DNA of 64,000 nt from Phallusia fumigata (taxonomy: Eukaryota > Chordata > Ascidiacea > Phlebobranchia > Ascidiidae), in assembly GCA_008931825.1 (NCBI GenBank), contig QXVZ01018812.1, positions 143,398-207,397 of the forward strand, read 5' to 3'. A program made the position numbers and the translations under genes. Under the pieces are notes generated by a model. It was not told the DNA's origin, did no database searches, and worked only from the letters and a program-made list of their open reading frames with translations. Shown piece after piece: positions 11,536-22,500 of this stretch (position 1 is its first letter; every line of letters begins with the position of its first letter).

Positions 11536-11819
11536 CAATGTGGTTCTCAACCTTTTTCAATGCATGGATCCCTTTACCCGTTTATTTTCCTTGGTAAATG
11601 AAATCGTAGTGACACAATTGCACTAAAACAATCACCAAGCCGGAAATAGCTGCACAACGTAAAAATATCAGTATGTTAGTAAGTGGTCTTACGATTTGCA
11701 AACGTTTTAGTCTCTCTACAAAACTGGTAGTATTAGATTTGAATTTACATTTTAATTAATCCACAAAAAGAATTTATTTAAAACACACGAGGAAATTCCG
11801 CCTCGGTTGAGAACTCTTG
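11536..11819. mobile_element. hAT-type MITE with perfect 8-bp target duplication
   Basis: A 284-bp non-coding element. Its ends are imperfect inverted repeats that share GTTCTCAACC: CAATGTGGTTCTCAACC at the left and GGTTGAGAACTCTTG at the right. It is flanked by the identical palindromic octamer GTCTAGAC (11528-11535 and 11820-11827). The terminus and the 8-bp duplication fit the hAT superfamily. No coding capacity is present. Confidence 0.85.
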
Positions 11820-11879
11820 GTCTAGACTCTACCATATCCACTACGCACATCCATTTGGAAACTTCCGGTTTGTTTAACA

Positions 11880-12372
11880 GTCGCTAAAAGTAAATCTTCG
11901 CGCTGGTATGAATTGGCGAAAGTTCCAAATCCGGTTTCTCGTCAGTCCAGGGGTCAACAAACTTGTCAAACAGTCTTAGCCTGGAATAAGCAAGATCTGT
12001 GAACCCTGGAAGTAGCTCTTAACTTTGGAAACACTGTTTGCTTGACAAGTTGATTTCATCTCACGAACGTTGCTTAGTGAAATGACAACCAGCTGTTTCG
12101 TGTCTTCGCGGAGCTATCCACAACTATCAATGTCTTTGCCCTGTTTGCGTCCCGATCGCTAATTTCTTTACGGGTTTCTTTAAATATTTGGCGTATTGGA
12201 ACTTGCTTGGAATGAAACTTTTCGATAAACTTGCACGTTTGAGGCAGGTCGTCCTCATTAAGTAGCTTTTATTCAAGGTTAATGGCGTGGTTATCTGTTT
12301 TGATGCGTCTCTCTTCCATTCTGCGTTTGCGGCGGTCTTAAGTGGTAAATCATAACTTTGCCTTGAAGGCAT
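11880..12372 (-). pseudogene. Fragmented GNAT acetyltransferase copy
   Basis: Minus-strand pieces match the remnant at 9387-9884. The upstream part reads LPLKTAANAEWK and, with a shifted frame, a DDLPQTCKF-like segment (near 12195-12260). The downstream part carries a DEKPDLELSPIHTSAK-like segment near 11900-11945, preceded by residues related to LRLFDKF (about 11960-11990). The parts lie in different frames and most of the central domain is missing or scrambled. Confidence 0.6.
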
Positions 12373-12479
12373 GTGCAGTATAGCTGTGTAAACAAGTAAG
12401 TCATTTACTTTATTGACTAAGTTGGCTGTAAACCGGCGCGGGTCCAGTTAACTAGAAGCTATACCATGTGCAACTGCTT

Positions 12480-12640
12480 TTTACCGTCGAACCTACATAG
12501 CTCCGTTGGCAGAGTGTCAGCCCCTGAAAGGATTCTGCCGTGGGTTCGAATTTGGTCTCAGGCTTGATTTTTCTAGCCCGCGCCATGCTGAATGGAAATG
12601 CTTGCAAGGCGGATTCTGATTCGGTATAAGGCAACTAGCA
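12480..12640 (+). repeat. tRNA-derived SINE-like repeat, copy 2
   Basis: The head contains a possible A box (TAGCTCCGTTGGCAGAGTG) and a good B box (GGGTTCGAATTT) about 50 bp apart, as in tRNA-derived SINEs. The tail matches copy 1 at 10190-10330. There is no intact cloverleaf, so this is not a functional tRNA gene. Confidence 0.6.
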
Positions 12641-13439
12641 GGCCTGGCGTCGCGCTGTAGTTAACGTATAGGTGTGCCTTTTTCATTATCCTGCGTCAGG
12701 CAGATTCCTATTAAATATGCCCATGCATATACTTCATAGTTAGTTGAAATTAGTCGGCCAAATAAAAACCTTTCTATTATTGACAATTTTTTCTATTATT
12801 GACTGTAGAGTCAGTACTGCACTATTATCACCTGATTTGCAATGATCTTAAAAACACCTGTACATCATTACAAAAAATAGCTTTAGTTTGATTATCGATG
12901 GTTATTGCCACATTATTATTGTTTTTATTTATCATTTGCTAGTTTTTTTTCTTATTTTGTTAATTCCACTGCCTGTTCCACTTAGAAAGCAACTTTATTC
13001 AATTTGTTAGCCTGAAAATTTTTTAGCCAAACCAAAAAAAGTTTCGAAATAAATTCCCTCTTTTAATCAATAAATAAGTAAGCTGTGATTTAAAGGACAG
13101 ATTTGATTGGCAACTGTGGTACAAGAGGTGATTGTAACAGTTGATTATTCTTGATTATTTAAAAGTTCTTATTCCTATACACTTTCCAAAGTGAAGCGAC
13201 CAGTTTGCTTTTTATCGTTTAGTGCCGTGCAACTGCAGCAACGGAAGACAAAGAGCGCGTGCAAACCAGCCTTTTACAAATAATAACAAACTAAAAGCAG
13301 AAACATAAAAGGGGTGATGCGATCAATATCACACGAAATCCAACTTTTTAAACTGACAATCTGCGTTCCAACTGTTCCCGACCCCTGCTGTAGATTTTTT
13401 TCCACGTTTATGACAGCCACAAACAGTAATGTTGATCTT
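12641..13439. other. AT-rich spacer, nothing recognised
   Basis: About 800 bp of AT-rich DNA with runs such as TTTTCTATTATTGAC repeated once (near 12770-12800). No open frame of note and no splice-supported exon. Confidence 0.5.
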
Positions 13440-13978
13440 GCACAAGAGTAAACGAAAGGAACGAGTTAAAGAGACGATCAAACATGGATTGTCATTAGGA
13501 ATGTTTCACAAAATCACAGGCGAACTGTCTCTATTCGGCTAAACTTCATTGACAAAAAGCCACATGTCCAAAGTCATAACGATGATAAAAGAATAAAACG
13601 GTCGCCAAAGTACCAAGAAATAATATGTAAATTACGTATAGAAGGCGACTTGTTTAAGACTCTAAACCCTGATAAGATTATGGTAATGGGCTTGTGGTCT
13701 ACAAAGCCGGACTATGTCGGTTTTGGGCTCAGAAAACGAGTTGGCTTTCAGAACCTGCTTTTAGAAAAGGCCAGACAGCAAGGCTGCTGGGTACATTGTA
13801 TTTACAGCGATATCTGTTTTTTTACAGAAGAGCGCGAAACGTCTCGGTGGCTTTCAATTACTACCGTAAGTAAAGTATGCTGAGTATGTGGATCCTCTGA
13901 CTGGCGGGAAAACGGACTTGGAACTTCTGTCCATGTATCCGGCAACCAAGGTGTACTTTAAAAGACTTGTGCCTTAGA
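13440..13978 (+). pseudogene. GNAT acetyltransferase pseudogene with frameshifts
   Basis: Three consecutive segments in different frames match the intact plus-strand gene at 14688-15416. The first (about 13446-13590) reads a KERVKETIKHGLSLGMFHKI-like stretch, then an in-frame stop. The second (13640-13800) reads LFKTLNPDKIMVMGLWSTKP and then DYVGFGLRKRVGFQN. The third (about 13868-13978) reads YAEYVDPLTGGKTDLELLSM, followed by KVYFKRLVP and a stop. The 5' third is missing. At least two frameshifts separate the pieces, so it cannot make the enzyme. Confidence 0.82.
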
Positions 13979-14099
13979 ACAAGGTTGATATACTACCTGA
14001 ACAGTAACTGTATATGATTTAATGCTGTTGTGTCACGAGACTGCCTGTTTCCTGTTTTTCTGAAAACGATCAAACTGCTGTCAAAGATATTGCAGACAA

Positions 14100-14450
14100 A
14101 GGAACGTGCAAACAAATATATCCCGGCAACGTTTTGCTTGGTTTGTTTCATAAAAACATAGATAATTTGAATTTGGTACTCATTCAATACATAGCCGACA
14201 GACAAACGGTTCAAAACTGACCGTGATATCGAAGGGAATTTGTCGAAGTGCGACCAAATCGAGCCGTTTTTCATCTACGTGAAGGAAGACTTTTTTGAGC
14301 TTCTGGACATACACAGCTACTTGGTGTTAGCACTAGTAACCGTTGATCGAGTCTATATCGGCTTGGACGAGAGTTTTAATTGGAATGCCTAAAGTTTCAA
14401 TTGGAATGCCTAAAAAGATCCAAGAAAACGGAAAGGCGACTGGTTGCTAT
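14100..14450 (+). pseudogene. Short GNAT acetyltransferase relic
   Basis: Weak but ordered similarity to the intact genes: LLGLFHKNIDNLNLV (near 14138-14182), then YVKEDFFELLDIHSYLVLAL and VDRVYIGLDESF (near 14277-14372). The latter correspond to YVEGDFFNTLDTDKI and EYIGIGL of the gene that starts 240 bp downstream. Stops and missing N- and C-terminal parts show it is dead. A short direct repeat (TTTCAATTGGAATGCCTAAA) follows near 14373-14412. Confidence 0.6.
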
Positions 14451-14687
14451 CACGTTCTATCTTTAACGAAAATGTTGACCTAGGCCATGTAGGCGACCGA
14501 AAGTTAAATATGCGTTGCCTGCAAAGACTGTTTGCACATATTTGTCATGAGGTATTACTTGAGCTCTTGATTAGTATCAAATTAGTTTGAGTCTAGTTTT
14601 TGCTACTTGATCTTCTTCAGTGCAGGAGCATATTGCAATTTGTTTTATAAATTACAACCTCAGAAGGCATTGTATCTTACTTACGTT

Positions 14688-15416
14688 ATGTCCAACAAAG
14701 ATTCTCATGTTGATTTTCTTAAAGATGACAAAGAAGAACGTTTGTCCAAAATTCAATGCAGGCTTCTGACTGAAGACGATCTATCAAAAGTACTGCCGTT
14801 TGTAGAGAAGTTTTACACAGCACGAAATCCGTTTTACAAAATCTTCAAAGCGTCCCTTGATGATGTCGGTAGACACGACAAGGAAAGAGCTAAAAAGAAG
14901 ATACCACTAGGACTGTCATATGGATTGTTTCACAATATTACTGGCGAGCTGGTCTCTATTGGACTAAACTCAATTCACAAAAAGTCGCATGTCGGAAGTT
15001 ATATTGATGATGGTATAAAGGAACAGTCGCCAAAGTATAAAGAAATACTTCGATTTTTCAATTACGTAGAGGGCGACTTTTTTAATACTTTGGACACGGA
15101 TAAGATTTTGGTGATGAGTTTGGGCGCTACTAATCCAGAATACATTGGTATTGGGCTTAAGAAACGAGTTGACTTTCAGAATATTGTTGAAGAAATGGCC
15201 AGACAGCAAGGTTGTTGGTACATAGTTTGTACAGCAACATCTAGTTTTTCACAAAGGAGCACGGAAAGTCCCGGTGGCTTCAAACTGTTAAGGGAAGTAA
15301 AGTATGCTGAGTATGTGGATCCTCTGACCGGCAAAAAACCGGACTTGGAACTTTTGCCTTTGCATCCAAGCGCTAAGGTGTACTACAAAATGCTCCTGCC
15401 TAACAGCAATCAATAA
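14688..15416 (+). CDS. GNAT-family N-acetyltransferase, intronless, intact
   Basis: A 242-codon frame from ATG 14688 to the stop at 15416. The frame is open further upstream to an ATG at 14607. I prefer 14688 because the decayed copy at 5394/5415 begins its similarity at the equivalent MSHK/MSNK. The protein has CRLLTEDDLSKVLPFVEKFY (residues 24-43), LSYGLFHNITGELVSIGLNS (76-95), YVEGDFFNTLDTDKILVMSL (126-145), the glycine-rich EYIGIGLKKR (151-160) at the expected acetyl-CoA pyrophosphate loop, and EVKYAEYVDPLTGKKPDLEL (203-222) near the end. It is predicted to transfer acetyl from acetyl-CoA to an amine, but the substrate is unknown. The lack of introns in all copies suggests an ancestral retrocopy or an intronless founder. 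Confidence 0.85.
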   Translation: MSNKDSHVDFLKDDKEERLSKIQCRLLTEDDLSKVLPFVEKFYTARNPFYKIFKASLDDVGRHDKERAKKKIPLGLSYGLFHNITGELVSIGLNSIHKKSHVGSYIDDGIKEQSPKYKEILRFFNYVEGDFFNTLDTDKILVMSLGATNPEYIGIGLKKRVDFQNIVEEMARQQGCWYIVCTATSSFSQRSTESPGGFKLLREVKYAEYVDPLTGKKPDLELLPLHPSAKVYYKMLLPNSNQ

Positions 15417-16546
15417 ACCGTCTAAACTGTAGTTAATGATTTATTCGTTTCGCGGGCCCGCGTATTTCACGCTTAAAGGCAATTTGATCCTACTTTTGAG
15501 TCAAAGGTTAATATTTCTACTCAATAAAAGAAAATTTGTTTCAAAATTTGTTTGGCGACAAGATTTGTTAGGGCCGTTGTTCGGAAGTCTACCAGGTATT
15601 TATATTTGTTTATTTGTACATTTACACATGTTGTTTAATGGACCACTTAGGTAGCTGATCTGACTCCTGGATATTTCATTAATGCACGATTAGGTCGGCA
15701 GTGACCTGCTATATTGACGAGACCATCGTCATCGTAATGACGCAATGCAAAATAAATCGAGCATGTAAATACGTTAATTTATCTTGATGAATTGTTTACA
15801 TCATTGACTTCCAAACTTATGACGTGACAAAATACATTGTACACAGAAATATTTCACCACAAATCCTGTTAAAAATAATAAATGCAATATTCCACAATTT
15901 TTCACTTTTTGGGCGAGATGTTTTCTTTCCGTTGTCGTTTTAGTGTGTGTTACATACAAGTCATATTTGTCATGGCAATAAACTTACAAAATTGAAATTT
16001 TAACAGAAGGGATAAAAATCAGTATAATCTATTTACCACCAATGCTAACGCAAACAACAGCTTTCCAACCGAAATATATACAAAGGTATATGAAAATACT
16101 GGTAATGTGGCAAAAACAAACCGACGCTTTATTTATAATGCTGTAAGTTTTCAGACAATCTAGGTATTGGAATATCGGAATAAAAAATAGCGGTATTTCG
16201 TTCCGTTCCGGTATTTTTTATTTTTTTATTTCGTTATTTCGTTCCGGTAATTGGACCAAAATTTATTTATTTCGTTCCGTTCCGGTATGAAACACTGGTT
16301 TTTCTGAACCAATGATTTGTGATAGGTCATATAGTTTCATGTCGCACTGAATAATATCAACAAACAAAAACGAAAAGAATAGGTTGGTCTGATTAATACG
16401 ATTTTGTCAAATTTAATGTCGTCATTGCGCATTTATCACATAAACATACAGACAAAACAAATTTCTTACGATATCACATGATACACTCAACTAACAAGTG
16501 GCAATATATTTGAATAAACGTTACAAAATGATGTTTTCATGTGCTC
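15417..16546. other. Intergenic spacer with a low-complexity repeat
   Basis: About 1.1 kb between the acetyltransferase nest and the 3' end of LOX-A. It holds no gene I can support. About 16165-16300 is a simple repeat of TTTCGTTCCGTTCCGGTA-type units mixed with T-runs. Confidence 0.55.
16165..16300. repeat. TTTCGTTCCG-type simple repeat
   Basis: The phrase TTTCGTTCCGTTCCGGTAT occurs twice completely and once in part, separated by TATTTTTTATTT-like runs. It may be the core of a degenerate DNA element. No terminal repeats were found. Confidence 0.6.
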
Positions 16547-19500
16547 TTAGATTGATGTTCCGTTGGGAATTCGTTCAGGCAGGAGGTAGGTGTAAGGATG
16601 GTCGAGTTTCAGATTTCTCTCCTTGATTTTTTCGGAAAAAACTTCCAGGTCTGCTTTAAAGTCCTTTTGGCATTGGAGGGTTTCTTCGTCGGTGAAGAGG
16701 CGCTGCGGGAAGTTCCCAAGGTAGATCTTGAAAAAAAGAGGTTTAATTTATTGACGGAGATAAACAACTTACGTTGGTCTTGCCACAAATGCTTTTACAA
16801 CTCAAAGGACAGCATTTAGGTATCTAAAAAAACGTAAGTTTAAACTAAGCAAAAATGCTGTAATGCACGTTCAGTGTACTATAACAGCTATACGTATAAC
16901 CTCTCTCAGGTTTCTTATAGTCTCGGGGCCTGACCAGCCATACTCTCGAAAATGTGTTATACTTTTTTACTGTTTTGAAACTATCTTATTTGCAAAGGCA
17001 TTTAATTTAGTCTGGTTTACCATAGTTTATTATAAATACCTCGCTGTCGGAGTAAGTGGACAGAATAAAGGCAAATGCGATGAAGGTGCCGCTCACACGA
17101 ACTCCAGGCAATGACGTCATAATTCGCTCCATCGTACCCTGACACAGATTTAATTGAGTTCAAGTTAGATTTTACACAGTGCCGGCATAAGGGTTGTGAC
17201 TTACAAAACAGAAAACTGCAAATAACTGCACAAACTTTTCTGATGTTTCTTCACTTTAAAAAAACTCTAAAAAGGGCATTGCTTTAAACCAGGTGACCAC
17301 ATGGTAACAGCTTAAAACATCGCACTAAAAAATAAAAATTCATTTATTATGAAAATGAACCGATCAGCAGATAAAAATGTTTAAAATGACAGATAGAGCT
17401 CCTCCCTTGTACTCACCTCGCCCCGTTTATGGGGAGGTCGCATCATTCCGCCAGTAGCACTTGGGATATACTTGTATGTGTCGAACTGGCCGAAGTTGAC
17501 GGCGGAGTGCTGAGCTGAGCTGGTGAAGACGATGGTGAGGCAAATATCAATCTGTAAAGTTCAAAAATCAAAAATTTTGTTTTTTGAAATTGCTTTTAGT
17601 GACTTTTGTAGCTTTTTTCGGCGAAAATGTTTAAATAGTTTTGCGATCCCTAAGAAGTGGTTAGTATGCCTGGCTTGTGCTTGCAAGGTTGTGGGTTCTA
17701 TTGCCGTACCGGTTTCTTTTGCTTCCTTTAGCAAAACACTTGCGGTCACTTTAGAAAAGAAGGAAAGTGAAAAGAACATGTTTCTTTCGTGCTGTGTGGT
17801 TTATTTTATGATGTGCAGTTCTTATTGAGCAGTGGTTCCCAACCTTTTTTGATACATTCCCCGTTCGCTTATTTTAGAACTTTATTCCTCCCCTACTAGA
17901 CAAGAAGTGATAAAAAGTAATCATAAAATGTTGGTTTAACTTGAAAGAAATACTACACTTATTATAAATAACTTAAACTCTGAAGTGGAAAAGGGAAGAA
18001 GTTCCTACCCGGTTGGAAACCACCGGGTTAGATCACATTTTATAGACTGCTTGGTTTTGCTACTCACCAATTGGTCCAACGTGTCAATGTGATCGGGAAC
18101 GCCTCTTTTGTTTCCGTCCTGCCATGCAACACCTTCGATAGCAATGTCGTTGATCCAATCTTGAAGCTCGAAATCGTCTGTCACATCCTAAACATAAAAC
18201 GGTTTCGACTTTCAAATTTGGCAAATTGTAACGCGTCTGGTAAGTGACAAAAATGTTTTTTTGAGTTAAAATACCTGTATCTGGGTGCTAATGACGACTT
18301 ACACATTGCCCACAAATAGAAAGATAGTGATAATTTTCTCAATTAGTTTTTGAAGAAATTCAATATACTTGATTTGAGTCAATAAACTTACATACCGATT
18401 CGCAGCTTACCTTATCACACTTGTAGTAAACCTTGAGTACGCCGCTCACGTATTTCTTCATTATTTCCCACAATTCAAGCGCGTCATCTCGGTAATAGTA
18501 GTAAGGCAGAAGTTCACGGTCATCCAATCCTATGTACAAAACAAATTTGTTCTAAACTTAAAACTTTTCTTAAGGATATTTTGGTTTTTGACCCGACGAT
18601 AAAACTCAGTAGTATTTAATATTTCTTTTTTGTTAATTTGTCTTTTTTCAGGTTAGTCAGTAACGGATTTAAGCAATCCATCCAATAGGGGTTAAACTGA
18701 CAGTGTGATGTAAAACAAATGAATATGTTACCTAATTTTTTGATGAAGTTTGGAATCACCAGCTCTCCGAAATCAAACGTCTTATAAATCTTCCGTGCCA
18801 TCTCCGACGCAGCTTAAGAAATTTTTTTTATAATTTCCAACGAATCCAATGAAAACTGATAAAATGTGAAACGCATCCACAAATCATGTTTATTTGGACC
18901 AGGACAGAAGTTATTTGATTATGACGTTATCAATGTGCAAATCTAAATTAACCAAAACACAGACTTAAAAACTAGGTCAGTTAAAAACATAAGTGTCTTC
19001 ACCTACATACAAGTCCTCTGGCAGTTATGTTTTTAGGTACACAATTCACGGTTTTAAATAGTCTCAATAAGAAGATGAAAGTCAGTACAGCAGTGTGTGC
19101 CGAAACGCAGAGAATGTATTACACGCAAGCACTGGCTTGTACGTTATTATTGAGTTATGCTTTTTGTTAAGCACGCAGTTAGCCTGTGATTTCATGGACC
19201 TGTGGCACCAAAGTGGTAAAAGACACACTAATGGTAAAATTTGCTCCTTGCAATTTCACTTTTTTTACTTTTTCGCAAATGTCCTTGATTGAGTTGGAAA
19301 AAATCTCATGTACGGAACAAAAAACTTACAAATTGCCAACGCCTTGTTGGCTTTTCCGGAGGGCGGGATCAGGTTTTTCCTTGCGTCGATGTTAATTGCT
19401 GCCACGTTCTTCAGATGAGGGCGAAGTAGTTTGTGAACCGGATGAGAGCGCGGTAAACAGCGAAAGCAAGCAATAGCGATGGTTTCTATGATTCCGTGTG

Positions 19501-22500
19501 TGTTTACGTAATGGACGATCCACTGGAAATGTACATTAAATTTGTGTTGATTAAGCGCTTGGGTTTTTTTACATTAAACATCGCAGACGTTTCAAAGGTT
19601 TTGTAGAAGCATTCACTTTTTTACGAAAATTTTATCCTTAAAATAAAACCGTGTACAGGTAAAAGTGCACAGGTTTACGCTGAAAAGTAGAGATTTTGAT
19701 AGTTGAGACACACTGGAAACAACGGTGTCAGTACGGTACGGTACGTTTTGATTTGTGCGAAGGGCTTACCCTGCCTTTTGATTACTTTTAACAGCCACTG
19801 TACTGTATCAATGCACCGTTTTGCCATCCTTGACTAAAAATGCGTACAAACAAACTAAAAAAGTACCTGATGGTAATTTCCCTCCGCGCATCGAAAATAC
19901 ATCTTGGCCAACATCCAGTCTTCTTTGCTGTCCAGGGACGTGAAAAGGTAGTCCCTGTCTCCCGGCACAAGCTGGATCGCGATCGGTACAAACTTTTTGT
20001 CGGGTCGAACGTAAAACATTCCCATCGCATCTGCGCAGTAGATCGGATTGTCGTCGAAGTCGCGGTTACGGGGAATTCCCGCAAGAAACCGATGGTAGTC
20101 GCTCACATACACCAGGCCAGCCTGTAAAAGATTACATTATTGGTCAAATTTCACCAACCGAAACAGTTGCTTTGTGTAAGGTTGCTTTCACTGATTGTTA
20201 AACGGCGATAACGTTTCTTTTCGGATAATTGAAGCTTGAAGTAGTAATAAAAGCCTTTTTTGTCAATTTGGAGGTCCGTTCAATGAGATACGTCCTTTTT
20301 ATCACAGGGTATGTCCCTTTAGCTAGCTGCATTTTCGCCTAACAGCGCTAAACAATTAATTATGTCTTTTTATTTCGTTAGTCCCTTCAGTTTTATCCAA
20401 ACTAGCTGTCAATTCTGCCGTCGTTTGAAAAAGGCAGTAACCGACTATTTTGTCACAATGCGTAACGGAATACTAACTAATAGGTTAATACGTTGGTTAG
20501 TTTTGGGTTGTGATTGTATTTCGCACTTGCACGTGGCCGAACAATTTTTCCTACCTTCATTTCATCCTCCAACGATTTTCCCTCCCTCAGTAAACCATCG
20601 AGGTCCGCAGTGGTGACATTAAAACCCTCCGGCAATTCGCTGCATCGATAAAACGACAAGGGACTGATTCCGTTCAAAGTCAGTCGTCCCATTCCCTCAT
20701 CAGTATCCCAACTACAACACACAAAACAAATGCTTTCTGTTTCATGAGCAATGAAAATTCATTCAACGAACAACGTCGGTGCATGATAAATCCAAATAAG
20801 TAAATATATTATCGCGCTTTTGGGCTGAAAAGAGTAATAGATCGACTGTTTGTCTAATGGGAATCTAGACGGAGTTCAACTTCCTAATTTTGCAGTTTCG
20901 AACATTCTATTAACTTTGAACGTTATGAGATCTGATGCAAATTTAAGCCAGAATTATATCAAACACCCACAGTGATCATATTGGCAAGGTCTTTCTGACC
21001 ACTATGACCTTAATTAGTTCACAAAACAGCTTTTGCTATTGCTATAATCGTTTGCAGTGATCACGACTCCACTATATTTACCCATCCAGTGCATTAGCTT
21101 TGGCCCTTTGCAAATCGTGATGCTTGTAGAGGCGATGATAATCCTCTAGGGTATTGAGGCCAAGAACGGTGGCTGTACGAAGAACAAGGAGAATTAGATG
21201 AGGAAAATGGGACTTTCAGTGTTTACGTCCAACATCCTTCCATGACAAAGTTGTGACCGTAACAATGTGCGATAATATCTGGCTTTTTTCGTGCAAAGTC
21301 GGTTTACGGAAACGTTAAATCGTCTTTGTGTTTGCCCAGAAACGTGAGCCACTAATTGCGTCGTGATCAGGGTAGGCCGAATATACAACATGTAAACGGT
21401 ACTTTTGCAAGCGTGTAGGGACCGGACGCGAATCTTATGCTAAGAGACTTTGCAACTGCAATCGTTTCTTGCACAATTGCAACGAAACATTTTTGTTGGA
21501 CAACTTTTACTGCGTTTGTTATTAACAAACAACTCATCTAAAATAGATGTTTTAAAACAGTGGTTCTTTTTAAAAATATTCGACAGTTTTATCGATGACG
21601 AACCGCTAAGGGAACTCGGAACCCACTTCGAAAACCGCTGATTTTAAAACAAAATCGTTTAGTATATTTCAGTACACTCACAACTAATCCTGTGTGCGTA
21701 AGACTGTAATAAAGCAGTAAAGCGGGATTTCTGCAAGTCCGAATGGCGTACTTCTTCCCTCTTCAGAAACTGCGGTAGATCCTCGTAAACTTCGGCTCCC
21801 AAGACCCGGTTCATGCCCCATCCTAATCAAGTAAACTTATGTTTTACTCGAACAATTTAGGAGGCCTGTCGCAGCGCACTAGTTGTGCACCTGCTTCGAC
21901 TAAACCGAAATAAAGCAGGTACTTTACCCGGGTAACTCTTTATGCGTTTATAATTTGGGCAATATAATAAACAAATTGAGAATGATCATCTTCACCAATC
22001 TGTATAGCCTTCGAAAAGCATAATCTACTCCGAAGTATCAGTAATTTCACGCCAAAGTGACTAAAATAGAATTGAAATGGTATTTAGGGGAATTGCTCTT
22101 TCGCAACCAAATTGGCGGCGGCGGATTATGTGCTCAAAGGAGGTTTTGTTAAGGTAAGAAATAAGAACAGCAAACAAACCAACCCAGTTCTGTTTGAGTT
22201 GGTCTGGGCGACCAGGCGAAAAGAACCTTTCGTTGGTTCACTTCCTGCTGGCGAAGAGAGCGCACGTATTGGTTGTCGACCTTTTGAGGCAGCATAGCTA
22301 AAAAAACATACCCAATTAATCAGGCGCCTGTCAAATTATTTTGACTGGGCTTTGCATTAATTTACAGTCGCAACGTCAGCCAGACGTGCACAAATTTATT
22401 TAAGATCATGTCTGTATTTAAGATCACAAGACACGGAATTAAGCAGTTGCTAAACAAAAACGTGACACTGTGCAGTAAATAAAAGTCTCGCAAAAAATGT

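Noticed and set aside
12480-12640. Functional tRNA gene
   Set aside because: A and B boxes are present, but acceptor and anticodon stems do not pair and the sequence continues into a shared repeat tail.
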